Part shown: positions 24,842 through 32,733 of the stretch, piece after piece | Layout: each line of letters starts with the position of its first letter | How positions within the stretch are numbered: position 1 is the stretch's first letter | Assembly (NCBI GenBank): GCA_028285415.1 | Contig: JANQPF010000005.1 | Coordinates: forward strand, 558,001 to 622,000 | Origin: Pseudomonadales bacterium | GTDB lineage: Bacteria > Pseudomonadota > Gammaproteobacteria > Pseudomonadales > Azotimanducaceae | DNA length: 64,000 bases | Direction: 5' to 3' | Translations under genes and position numbers: made by a program | The notes under the pieces: generated by a model | The model's input: only the letters and a program-made list of their open reading frames with translations | What the model was told of the DNA's origin: nothing | Database searches by the model: none

Positions 24842-24861
24842 ATACTTAGGTACCAAAGTAT
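24842..24861. promoter_or_regulatory. 20-bp palindromic operator between divergent catabolic operons
   Basis: ATACTTAGGTACCAAAGTAT is self-complementary at 18 of 20 positions, with only the pair at positions 7 and 14 mismatched. It sits between the hydrolase-MarR operon (minus) and the flavin-enzyme operon (plus). It lies directly upstream of a plausible plus-strand promoter: TTGATC at 24863-24868, 16 bases, TAAAAT at 24885-24890. Reading minus, the left arm contains GATACT, which could be a -10 box. Size, symmetry and location fit a MarR-dimer site, probably bound by the regulator at 23209-23703. Confidence 0.75.
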
Positions 24862-24862
24862 C

Positions 24863-24890
24863 TTGATCTCGTGGCGTAAGCAAGTAAAAT
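24863..24890 (+). promoter_or_regulatory. Putative sigma-70 promoter for the flavin-enzyme operon
   Basis: TTGATC (24863-24868), a spacer of 16 bases, then TAAAAT (24885-24890, five of six matches to TATAAT). Transcription would begin near 24897 and the ATG is at 24930 behind GGAGGGGGG. The palindromic operator ends two bases before the -35 box, a position where a bound repressor would block RNA polymerase. Confidence 0.5.
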
Positions 24891-24929
24891 GAAGTGCGTT
24901 TGAGTGCTTGGAACGGAGGGGGGCACCGA

Positions 24930-26102
24930 ATGCAGGCAACAACCGAACGTGAGCTCATCGACGCATTGACGGCGCTGACGCCGATGTTGAGAGACAACGC
25001 CGCGCTGGCGGAAGAGCTTCGCAAACCCGTCGACGAAGTCATGCATGCCATTGAAGAAACCGGCGCGTACAAATGGTTCGTGCCGAAAAAGTACGGCGGC
25101 TACGAATACTCCCTGGCAGGCTTCATGGAAGTTGGCGTCGCGCTCGGCGAAGGGTGCGCCTCCCACGCGTGGGTGACTACTTTCTGTATGGAGCACAACT
25201 GGCTCCTGTCGCTCTACGATCAGCCGGCGCAGGAAGACATCTTCGGTGCCAACCCTTACATCATTGCTCCCGGCAGTCTCGCGCCCAACGGCAAGGCTGA
25301 GCCGGTTGAAGGCGGCTATCGCGTAACGGGTCGCTGGCAGTGGGGCACCGGTGTGATGCACTCCGGCTGGGTCATGGTTGGCGCGCTGACGCCGGTAGAG
25401 GGACGCGACGCTCCGATGCTGGGCATGTTCGTGCTGCCCATCGAAGACGCCGAGATCATCGACACGTGGTACGTGGAAGGCATGGTTGGCACCGGCAGCA
25501 ATGACATTGCCGTCAACGACGCGTTTGTACCGGCACACAGGGTGGTGGACCTTGCAACGGTCCGCGACGGCTCCAGCGCCGGAGCGCAGCTGCACGACTC
25601 CTACATATACAAGATGCCCATGCTGCCGGTACTTGGCCTGACGGCCACAGCACCTCTGGTGGGTGCGGCACGTAACGCTGTACGGCTTTTTGAAGAACGC
25701 ATGCAGGGGCGCACCGTTTATGGCACGTCCACCAAGCAGAGCGAACGAGCCATGGCGCAATCGCGATTGGCGCATGCCAAAGTGGAAATGGATTCGATCG
25801 TCAATCAGCTCTATCACGTTGCAGGCGTCGTCGAGTCCTGGGGACGCGGCGGTAAACCTTGTCCGGAGCTCGAGCGGGCCCGTCTGCGCGTCGACATAGG
25901 CCACATTGTGCGCCGCTCGCGCAACGTCGTGCGTGACGTCGTGGAAGCCTGTGGCGCAAGCGCCCACTTTCTCGACAATCCGCTGCAGCGTGCACTCAGA
26001 GACCTGAACACGGCGTCTTGTCACACCGTTTTTGATCTCGATCTCAGCACAGAAATCTACGGCAGGCTGCTGGTCGGCCTCCCCGCCAACGCGCCGATTT
26101 AG
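24930..26102 (+). CDS. Acyl-CoA-dehydrogenase-fold flavin monooxygenase (HsaA / HpaB-C2 like)
   Basis: About 390 residues, with the acyl-CoA dehydrogenase fold and the features of the flavin-dependent oxygenase branch. These are a substrate loop VPKKYGGYEYSLAGFMEVG, EGCASHAWVTTFCMEHNWLL, GGYRVTGRWQWGTGVMHSGWVMVGAL and ACGASAHFLDNPLQRALRDL, as in HsaA and hydroxyphenylacetate 3-hydroxylase. The usual dehydrogenase catalytic Glu is not evident. It would need reduced flavin from a separate reductase, none of which is adjacent. Start is the ATG at 24930 with a strong ribosome site; a GTG at 24894 opens the same frame. The next gene follows after 3 bases. Confidence 0.8.
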   Translation: MQATTERELIDALTALTPMLRDNAALAEELRKPVDEVMHAIEETGAYKWFVPKKYGGYEYSLAGFMEVGVALGEGCASHAWVTTFCMEHNWLLSLYDQPAQEDIFGANPYIIAPGSLAPNGKAEPVEGGYRVTGRWQWGTGVMHSGWVMVGALTPVEGRDAPMLGMFVLPIEDAEIIDTWYVEGMVGTGSNDIAVNDAFVPAHRVVDLATVRDGSSAGAQLHDSYIYKMPMLPVLGLTATAPLVGAARNAVRLFEERMQGRTVYGTSTKQSERAMAQSRLAHAKVEMDSIVNQLYHVAGVVESWGRGGKPCPELERARLRVDIGHIVRRSRNVVRDVVEACGASAHFLDNPLQRALRDLNTASCHTVFDLDLSTEIYGRLLVGLPANAPI

Positions 26103-26105
26103 TTG

Positions 26106-26498
26106 ATGGACATGCCGTGCAAGCAGGGAGAACTGAAAGAACGCGTCATCGCGGCAGATCTGGCGCGCCGGCAAGCGATGATTCGCGGCGACGTCGAAGC
26201 CTTGGCGTCGGTGCTCGCGGATGATCTTGTCTGGACGCATTCGTCCGGCGCTGCTGAGAGCAAGGCTGAGGTCATTGCCGCCATCGCTTCGGGGAACGTG
26301 CGCTACGAGCAGTTGGACGTCGAGGAAGATGCGATGCGCGAGGAGAATGCACTCGTCGTACACAATGGTCTGCTCACCGGAACAGCGAGCCGCGGCGGCC
26401 AGAACAAAAACCTGCACGCGCGGTTCCTCGCGGTGTGGCGGGTCTCGGGCGACGAGCCTCGGCTGATGGCCTGGCAATCCACCAACGTGAGCGTTTGA
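26106..26498 (+). CDS. NTF2-like (SnoaL / DUF4440) protein
   Basis: The 130-residue cone-shaped protein shows helix-rich RVIAADLARRQAMIRGDVEALASVLADDLVWTHSSGAAESKAEVI, then strands ending in HARFLAVWRVSGDEPRLMAWQSTNV. This is the pattern of NTF2-like/DUF4440 proteins, which include isomerases, dehydratases, cyclases and binding proteins. It starts three bases after the monooxygenase stop and precedes a CMD gene by 14 bases, so it is in the same operon. An ATG two codons later (26112) is also possible. No catalytic residue can be assigned. Confidence 0.75.
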   Translation: MDMPCKQGELKERVIAADLARRQAMIRGDVEALASVLADDLVWTHSSGAAESKAEVIAAIASGNVRYEQLDVEEDAMREENALVVHNGLLTGTASRGGQNKNLHARFLAVWRVSGDEPRLMAWQSTNVSV

Positions 26499-26512
26499 AA
26501 GAGGAGAGATTG

Positions 26513-27169
26513 ATGCCGCGATTGAAACAGATATCCCGTGCGGATGCGGCCGACAACGTGCGCAAGTACTACGACGCGCTCTTCGGAGAACGCGACCCTG
26601 TCGCGGAACCCGGCACGGCCACCGGCACGCCCGGCAACTGGTGGACGGTGTTCGCCACGGTGCCCTATGTATTCGACCACGCCACGAGTCATTTTGGCAT
26701 GTTTGGCATGTTCGCCGACAAGAGCATCAGTCAGCTTGACCCTGCCATCCGCGAGATTGGCATCATGCGCGCGGGCTACACCCAGGCCAGCCAGTTCGTC
26801 TATTCCCAGCACTGCAAGGCAGCGCGACGTAACGGCGTGCCCGAGGAAAAAATTGCGGCGATCCCGGAATGGCAGGTGGCGGACGTTTACGACGCAAAAG
26901 AACGCGCGGTGCTCGCCTGGGCCGACGCGCTGATTCTGCAGGGTGGGCGCGCGTCGGACGCGCTCTTCAACGAGCTGCACGCGCACCTCTCCGACGAAGA
27001 CATTCTCGAACTCACGTATCACATCATGGGCTACAACCTGCACGCCGTGTGCTGCAAAGCGCTGCGGCTCGAGTTTGACGACGTGAACGAGCGCATCGTC
27101 GAGGTGCCCACGCCGGGCGAAGGTGAACCCGCTGATTGGGCGGGCTCCGCATGGCATGACAACAAGTAG
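26513..27169 (+). CDS. Carboxymuconolactone decarboxylase (CMD) family protein
   Basis: The 218-residue all-helical protein resembles the AhpD-like/CMD family. It shows LDPAIREIGIMRAGYTQASQFVYSQHCKAARRNGVPEEKIAAIPEW, then KERAVLAWADALILQGGRASDALFNELHAHLSDEDILELTYHIMGYN. The Cys of the peroxidatic CxxC is replaced (YSQHCKA keeps the His and one Cys), which favours a decarboxylase or other role over alkylhydroperoxidase activity. The ATG at 26513 follows GAGGAGAG. It ends the operon before the TonB receptor gene, with an 81-base gap. Confidence 0.8.
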   Translation: MPRLKQISRADAADNVRKYYDALFGERDPVAEPGTATGTPGNWWTVFATVPYVFDHATSHFGMFGMFADKSISQLDPAIREIGIMRAGYTQASQFVYSQHCKAARRNGVPEEKIAAIPEWQVADVYDAKERAVLAWADALILQGGRASDALFNELHAHLSDEDILELTYHIMGYNLHAVCCKALRLEFDDVNERIVEVPTPGEGEPADWAGSAWHDNK

Positions 27170-27250
27170 GCAATACGGGTCTGGTGAGAGAGAGCCCGCC
27201 TGCTTGCAATCACAAACCGGCTTCTTAGCCGTGAAAAAGGGGAAATCGGA

Positions 27251-29632
27251 ATGAAACGATTGATAGTGAACAGCTTCACGCTTCTGGCGATGTTGTGCAG
27301 CGGTATCGCCCACGCGCAGGACAGCTCACCCGTGCTGGAAGAGGTGGTCGTCACCGCGACCAAGCGCGCTTCGAACCTGCAGGACGTGCCGATCTCGGTT
27401 GGCGTCGTCACCGGAGAGTTCATGAACGCGTTTGACATCAAAGACATGAGCGACGTGCAGAACTTTGTGCCCGGACTGCAGGTGCAGCCGACGTTCGGTA
27501 GCTGGGCGGTACGGATTCGTGGTCTGGGCTCCGGGATCACCAACCTGGCGTTCGACTCTTCCGTACCCATCTACATCGACGATGTCTATTGCGGTCGCGG
27601 CAAGTGCATGGAATCGATATTCATGGACATGGAGCGGCTGGAGGTGGCGCGTGGGCCGCAGGGAGCGCTCTTCGGCAAGAGCACGATTGCCGGCGCAATC
27701 AACGCCATCAGCACCCGTCCGACGGATGAATTCGAAGCTGAAATCCGGGTGGGCGGGGAACTAGAAAACGGCGGATACACAACCTCCGGGTACGTCTCGG
27801 GCGCGCTGACCGATCAGCTTCGCGCCCGTCTCGCCGTGCGGTTCGATGATCTCGACGGTTATACCGACAACATTGCCATCGGCGGTGAGGACGGGGATAA
27901 GCTGACGCGGGCGGCACGTCTGGGCCTCGAGTGGGATGCGAGCGATCTGACTTCCTTTTACCTCAAGCTCGAAGCCGGTGAGTCGTTCGCGGACGGTCGC
28001 AACAACCAGCTGGTGCGCCCCGGCGCGATGACGGCATCGAGCTCCGATCCGAACGCAGAGTACCGCGGAGACGATCGCCGCAGCGTCAGCACGGGCGCTG
28101 AGATCGAGGATTTTTACGACTACGAATGGTCGTCGGCGACGCTCAGCATGGACACCGAGCTCGGTGAGCATTCTCTGAAGGCGGTGCTCGGCTACTGGGA
28201 GTACGAGAACGAGTGGTTCCTGGACGTGGATGGGCATCCGGAAGCCATCCTCAACACCTATCTGGCGGACGAGTACGAGCAGAGCACCGCTGAGCTCAGA
28301 CTGCTTTCGCCCACCGGCCAGACTTTCGAATACATTGCCGGTGTCTGGTATCAGGATTCTGAGCTGACGACGCGCCAGTTCTCGCCGTTCTATCCCGGAT
28401 TCTGGCAGGCGGTGCTACCGCCCTTCCTCCACGGTTTGATCAACCCCGCGGCTTCCGGCATGGACCGTAATTTCAGCCGCGACAGCGAAGCGTATTCGGT
28501 TTACGGACAGCTTACCTGGAACATGACCGAGCGTTTCCGTGCAATTGTCGACCTTCGGTACACCGATGAAGAGCAGGAAGGGGTCGGGAATTCCTGGCCG
28601 TTGCTCTTTACTGGTCCGGGTACGCTGACGCCAACCCGGGTGACTCAGAGCACCTTCGGTCACAACACGGAATACCTCTTCTTCCAGGACCGGGACGATG
28701 ACAGCATCGACCCGTCGCTGCGTGTGCAATACGACGTCAACGAAGACATGATGATCTACGGGGTATATGCCGAAGGGTCCAAAGCAGGCGGCATGACTGC
28801 TAATGACGCAACCCTCGGTGCGCAGCTGGTCGCCGCGGCTGCAGATCCCGCCTACGCTCAGCGTTTTCTCGGTGTCTCTTCGGTTACGCCGGCAGAGATC
28901 GCGGCTGGCGTGACGTTGCAACAGGGTAATGGGATCTTCGACTTCGAAGATGAAGAGGCGGAAAGCTGGGAACTCGGCATGAAGACGAGCCTGCTGGATG
29001 GCGCAGCGTCCCTCGCGGTGGCGTTGTTTACGACCGAGTTCACGAACCTGCAGACGTCCAACTATGATGGTACCCAGTTCATCATTGGCAACGCCGGTGA
29101 AGCTACAGTGGATGGACTCGAGGTTGAATTTGGCTGGCAGGCCACGGACAACCTGCGCCTGCACAGCTCAATCTCGCTGATTGACGCGGAGTACGATGAT
29201 TTTGCTGGAGCGCAGTGTGTTTTGACCGCTTCAGGTGCACCTGCTAATGCAGATTGCGATACCGCATCCGGCACGGAAAACCAGGAAGGTGAACCGCTGG
29301 AACGCTCTCCGGATATGGAGTTCAACCTGAGCGCGCTATGGGAGTCTCAGCTGACAGATAGTATCCGCCTGAAAGCGGCGGCGTCGGTTTACTATTCCGA
29401 CGAGTACTTCGTTCAGCCGACCCAGGCGGCTTATTCGGTTCAGGATTCTTTCACCAAGTGGGACGCCCGCGTGGCGCTTGCGTCGAACGATGAGCGCTGG
29501 GAAGTGGCGGTGAACGGACGCAATCTCGGGGACGAGATGACCATCAACCACGCCTACAACATTGCCGGCAGCCAGTTCCAGAGCCTGAGCGTGGGACGCA
29601 CGGTCACGCTGGAAGCACTCTTCCGCTTTTAA
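27251..29632 (+). CDS. TonB-dependent outer-membrane receptor
   Basis: The 793-residue receptor has a signal peptide (cleaved after GIAHA), a TonB-box-like start LEEVVVTATKRA, a plug domain (about residues 40-160; VQNFVPGLQVQP, IDDVYCGRGKCMESIFMDMERLEVARGPQGALFGKSTIAGAINAIS) and a beta-barrel ending in an aromatic residue (TLEALFRF). The plug has a CGRGKC pair that could form a disulfide. It belongs to the large group that imports complex organic compounds in marine gamma- and alphaproteobacteria. Its place directly after the flavin-enzyme operon suggests it brings in the substrate. A terminator follows. Confidence 0.92.
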   Translation: MKRLIVNSFTLLAMLCSGIAHAQDSSPVLEEVVVTATKRASNLQDVPISVGVVTGEFMNAFDIKDMSDVQNFVPGLQVQPTFGSWAVRIRGLGSGITNLAFDSSVPIYIDDVYCGRGKCMESIFMDMERLEVARGPQGALFGKSTIAGAINAISTRPTDEFEAEIRVGGELENGGYTTSGYVSGALTDQLRARLAVRFDDLDGYTDNIAIGGEDGDKLTRAARLGLEWDASDLTSFYLKLEAGESFADGRNNQLVRPGAMTASSSDPNAEYRGDDRRSVSTGAEIEDFYDYEWSSATLSMDTELGEHSLKAVLGYWEYENEWFLDVDGHPEAILNTYLADEYEQSTAELRLLSPTGQTFEYIAGVWYQDSELTTRQFSPFYPGFWQAVLPPFLHGLINPAASGMDRNFSRDSEAYSVYGQLTWNMTERFRAIVDLRYTDEEQEGVGNSWPLLFTGPGTLTPTRVTQSTFGHNTEYLFFQDRDDDSIDPSLRVQYDVNEDMMIYGVYAEGSKAGGMTANDATLGAQLVAAAADPAYAQRFLGVSSVTPAEIAAGVTLQQGNGIFDFEDEEAESWELGMKTSLLDGAASLAVALFTTEFTNLQTSNYDGTQFIIGNAGEATVDGLEVEFGWQATDNLRLHSSISLIDAEYDDFAGAQCVLTASGAPANADCDTASGTENQEGEPLERSPDMEFNLSALWESQLTDSIRLKAAASVYYSDEYFVQPTQAAYSVQDSFTKWDARVALASNDERWEVAVNGRNLGDEMTINHAYNIAGSQFQSLSVGRTVTLEALFRF

Positions 29633-29653
29633 GGGAGGCGAATGACGGTCACG

Positions 29654-29682
29654 AAGGGCGCCGCTACGGCGCCCTTCTTTTT
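29654..29682 (+). terminator. Rho-independent terminator after the TonB receptor
   Basis: AAGGGCGCC and GGCGCCCTT form a perfect 9-bp stem with a 5-base loop (GCTAC), followed by CTTTTT. It lies 21 bases after the receptor stop. The next gene converges and ends at 29692, so the structure may also serve the OmpA-like gene, although the A-run on that side is short. Confidence 0.9.
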
Positions 29683-29691
29683 GAGGACCGG

Positions 29692-30318
29692 TTAGTTTCC
29701 GGTAGAGCTCAACTCACGCGGTGCGTGGCCGAGGTAGTCGACGACCAGGGAAACGCGGCGGTTGGCGCTGCCGTCTTCACCCCAGGCGCCGGGTTGCAGC
29801 ATCCGCGCGGCATCTTCGCCATAGCTGACGGCGCGCACGCTGTCCGGGCTGAGACCGCCGACGTTGACGAGGTAATCCCGTACCGCTTTGGCGCGGCGCA
29901 GCCCCAGCTGGCGGTTGTACTCCGGGTCCCCGGCCGGGTCGGTGAAGCCTTCCACCGTGACGACGACGTTGGGTGCGTAATCGCTGACAACTGCGGCAAA
30001 CTCGTCGAGTGCCGGCTTGTCCGCTGCGCGCAGCGTGTCGTCGTCGTAGCCGAAGTGCGCGCTCATCTCCACGCGCAGACGACCCTGCAGATTGGCAATG
30101 GTCGTGTCGTAGTCACCGAAGCGCGTATTGAGATCCCGCGTCATCTCGGTGAACTGATCGCGAAAGCCCTCGAGCTCGTTGGCGAGACCGGCATCAGAAG
30201 CGCGCAGCTCCGAGACGGTGGTGTCGAATTCCGTGCGCTTGACGTACTGGTCGCTGGCGCAGGCTGTAGTGAGAAGCGCCGCGGCCAGCAGCAGCGGTGC
30301 GTGGTGCAACTGAGACAT
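29692..30318 (-). CDS. OmpA-family (Pal-like) peptidoglycan-binding lipoprotein
   Basis: The 208-residue protein begins with a lipoprotein signal ending in the lipobox LLTTAC (Cys near residue 20). A predicted helical stalk follows (about 30-85, ELRASDAGLANELEGFRDQF). The C-terminal OmpA domain (about 90-195) shows VVVTVEGFTDPAGDPEYNRQLGLRRAKAVRDYLVNVGG and NRRVSLVVDY, the peptidoglycan-binding pattern with the conserved Asp and Arg. It should tether the outer membrane to peptidoglycan. It stands alone and converges with the TonB receptor gene. A Fe-type or Tol-Pal link is not evident. Confidence 0.88.
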   Translation of the reverse strand: MSQLHHAPLLLAAALLTTACASDQYVKRTEFDTTVSELRASDAGLANELEGFRDQFTEMTRDLNTRFGDYDTTIANLQGRLRVEMSAHFGYDDDTLRAADKPALDEFAAVVSDYAPNVVVTVEGFTDPAGDPEYNRQLGLRRAKAVRDYLVNVGGLSPDSVRAVSYGEDAARMLQPGAWGEDGSANRRVSLVVDYLGHAPRELSSTGN

Positions 30319-30399
30319 CGATCCCCCAAATCATCGAATGTTGTCGGTACCAAACTTAACGCAATTGTGGGGTACCTTGCCAATGTTGCGTTGCAATTG

Positions 30400-31374
30400 T
30401 CAGGCGTGTAGGTCCCGCTCCTTCAGGAATTCGGGGTTGAAAAGCCGCGACATGTACTTGCTGCCGTCGTCACAGAGCATCGTCACAATTTTGTGCCCGG
30501 GGCCGAGGCGTTTTGCGACCTCAACCGCCGCACAGAGATTGATGCCGGTGGATGAACCGAAAAACCAACCGTCTTCGCGCAGCATCCGATAGACCATCGT
30601 GACCATGTCCTGATCGGGTACCTGCACCGCGTCGTCGATGTCGGTGCCTGCCAGATTGTCGGTGACACGTGAGTTGCCGATACCTTCTGTGATGGAGGGA
30701 CCCGGCGTCATCTCAGCCGTACCCGTGGTCACCCAGTTGTAGAGCGCGCTGCCGTGCGGGTCGGCCAGCACTATTTTGACGTCGCTCGACTGACTTTTCA
30801 GATAACGCGTTACGCCCGCGAGCGTGCCGCCGGTGCCCACCGCGCAGGTGAACGCGTCCACCTGGCCGTCGGTCTGCGTCCAGATTTCGGGTCCGGTGGA
30901 GTCGATGTGCGCGAGGCGGTTTGCGGTGTTGTCGAACTGATTGGCCCAGACGGCGTTGTCGAGGGTTGCGGCGAATCGGCCCGCCTGCTTCTGGTAGTTC
31001 ATGTCGTCTCTGTAGGGCACCGTGGGCACCACGCGCACCTCCGCGCCCAGGGTGCGCAGAATGTCGACTTTTTCCTGAGACTGATTGTCCGGCATGTAGA
31101 TGACGCTCTTGTAGCCGCGCGCGTTGCAGACGTGGAGGAGACCAATGCCGGTATTGCCGGCAGTGCCTTCGACCACGGTGCCCCCTGGCTGCAGGGCGCC
31201 GGACTTCTCGGCTTCGCGTACCATCCACAGCGCCGCCCGGTCCTTGACCGAACCGCCAGGATTCATGAACTCGGCTTTGCCGAGAATGTCGCAGCCGGTC
31301 TCTTCGGACAGGCTTTTGATGCGGATGAGGGGGGTATTGCCAATTGCCTCTTCGAGGCCGTTCAGGGTGTGCAT
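30400..31374 (-). CDS. PLP-dependent cysteine synthase / cystathionine beta-synthase family
   Basis: The 324-residue fold-type II PLP enzyme shows EAIGNTPLIRI, the PLP lysine in MNPGGSVKDRAA (about residue 43), the substrate loop EGTAGNTGIGL, the phosphate-binding CAVGTGGTLAGVTRYL, and SSTGINLCAAV near the C-terminus. The TAGNTG variant differs from the TSGNTG of classical CysK, a difference shared by a subgroup of cysteine synthases. The ATG at 31374 starts the usual MHTLNGLEEAIGNTP; a longer open frame upstream encodes Arg/Pro-rich sequence without family features. It is divergent from the beta-lactamase-like gene. Confidence 0.88.
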   Translation of the reverse strand: MHTLNGLEEAIGNTPLIRIKSLSEETGCDILGKAEFMNPGGSVKDRAALWMVREAEKSGALQPGGTVVEGTAGNTGIGLLHVCNARGYKSVIYMPDNQSQEKVDILRTLGAEVRVVPTVPYRDDMNYQKQAGRFAATLDNAVWANQFDNTANRLAHIDSTGPEIWTQTDGQVDAFTCAVGTGGTLAGVTRYLKSQSSDVKIVLADPHGSALYNWVTTGTAEMTPGPSITEGIGNSRVTDNLAGTDIDDAVQVPDQDMVTMVYRMLREDGWFFGSSTGINLCAAVEVAKRLGPGHKIVTMLCDDGSKYMSRLFNPEFLKERDLHA

Positions 31375-31546
31375 GGATTCGGACTGAGTAAAAAAGCCTG
31401 CGCATTCTAGGGGGCGGTGGGGGCACCGGCAAATGCCGAACCCGCCGAAGCTTAGGCCGTGCAGCGATAACGGGCGCTCCCCCGGTGGATGGCATTTCGC
31501 CCCTGGTCTGGGTAGTCTCCTGACCTTTCGTATCAGGAAGCTCCGT

Positions 31547-32698
31547 ATGTCGAGTGATCGCTTTGCGAGCGTCGAAGCGCTCGGTTTGAATCCGGAAAAA
31601 GTGGCTGCGCTTCTGACCCGCGTGCAGCGGGAAGTGGATGAAGGCCTGCTGCCGGCGGTGCAGGTGGCGCTTGCCCGGCAGGGCAAGGTTGGCGTGTACG
31701 AGTGTTACGGCACTGCCAAACCCGACTCGCTCATGCCAATTTTTTCAGCCACCAAGGGCATCACCTCGGCGGCAGCCTGGCTGCTCTTCGAATCGGGTGA
31801 CCTCAGTGAGGAGGATCGGGTTGCGGACATCATTCCGGAGTTCGGCACAAACGGCAAAGACGTCATCACCGTTCAGCAGCTCTTTACCCATACGGCGGGC
31901 TTTCCGCACGCGCCGTTTGCACCGCTGCAGTGGCTCGACCGGGAAGAACGTCTTGCACGCTACGCGCAGTGGCGGCTGACGTGGGAGCCGGGCTCGCGGT
32001 TTGAATACCACCCGTCCTCCTCCATGTGGGTGATCGCGGAGATCATCGAGCGCAGGAGCGGCATGGGGTACACCGACTTCGTGCGTGAGCGGGTGCTTGA
32101 TCCGCTTGAGCTCGACAATCTTTTTGTGAGCCTGCCTGAGGCTGAAAACGCAAGGGCTCTGCCCTGCGAGCACAGCGGTGAGCCGCTCACGGAGGCAGAC
32201 TATGAGAGTATGGGGATGCCGGTACCGCCTGAGACCGAGGTCACCGAGGAAGCCATTCTCAACTTCAACAAACCCGAGATACGCGCCGTGGGCGTGCCCG
32301 GTGGCGGCGGGATGGCCAACGCGGCGGACATGGCGCTCTTCTATCAGGCGCTGCTCCACGGCGGTCTGGATGGCGTTACCGTGTGGCAGCCGCAGACGCT
32401 CGCCAGCGCGCGGGAGATCCGCTCGGGTGATCTCAAAGATCTGATGTTCAAGAAACCTGCGAACCGTGGCCTCGGCATCATCGTCAGCGGCGATGAGAGC
32501 CGCAGTTTCAGAGGGTTTGGCAAAACCAACTCCCCGCAGGCGTTTGGTCACAACGGCGCTGGCGGCCAGCTGGCCTGGGTTGATCCGGCGACCGGGATTT
32601 CGCTGGCGTATCTCACCACGGGGCATGACCGCAACAGTATCCGTCAGGGTCGTCGGGGCGTGGCCATCAGCAGCATTGCCGCGGAGTGTGCGCTCTAA
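31547..32698 (+). CDS. Serine beta-lactamase-fold hydrolase (class C / EstB-like)
   Basis: The 383-residue protein has the SxxK motif in FSATKGITSAAAW (about residues 66-78), a Tyr motif region FEYHPSSMW where YxN/S is expected (about 148), and the C-terminal HNGAGG triad block (HxG). This arrangement is common in esterases and peptidases of the class C penicillin-binding fold that do not hydrolyse beta-lactams. No signal peptide is seen, so it probably acts in the cytoplasm. The ATG at 31547 follows AGGAAGC. ApbE starts 36 bases after its stop. Confidence 0.82.
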   Translation: MSSDRFASVEALGLNPEKVAALLTRVQREVDEGLLPAVQVALARQGKVGVYECYGTAKPDSLMPIFSATKGITSAAAWLLFESGDLSEEDRVADIIPEFGTNGKDVITVQQLFTHTAGFPHAPFAPLQWLDREERLARYAQWRLTWEPGSRFEYHPSSSMWVIAEIIERRSGMGYTDFVRERVLDPLELDNLFVSLPEAENARALPCEHSGEPLTEADYESMGMPVPPETEVTEEAILNFNKPEIRAVGVPGGGGMANAADMALFYQALLHGGLDGVTVWQPQTLASAREIRSGDLKDLMFKKPANRGLGIIVSGDESRSFRGFGKTNSPQAFGHNGAGGQLAWVDPATGISLAYLTTGHDRNSIRQGRRGVAISSIAAECAL

Positions 32699-32733
32699 CC
32701 GGATTTCGCCGACCCCGAGGCTACACTTGTCGC

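Noticed and set aside
24846-26477. A 543-codon frame antisense to the flavin monooxygenase
   Set aside because: No recognisable domain, and the plus-strand enzyme and its ribosome site are clear.
30345-30357. GGTACCAAA shared by the OmpA-lipoprotein upstream region and the MarR palindrome at 24842-24861
   Set aside because: Only one half-site is present here, without the symmetric second arm, so a second MarR operator is not supported.
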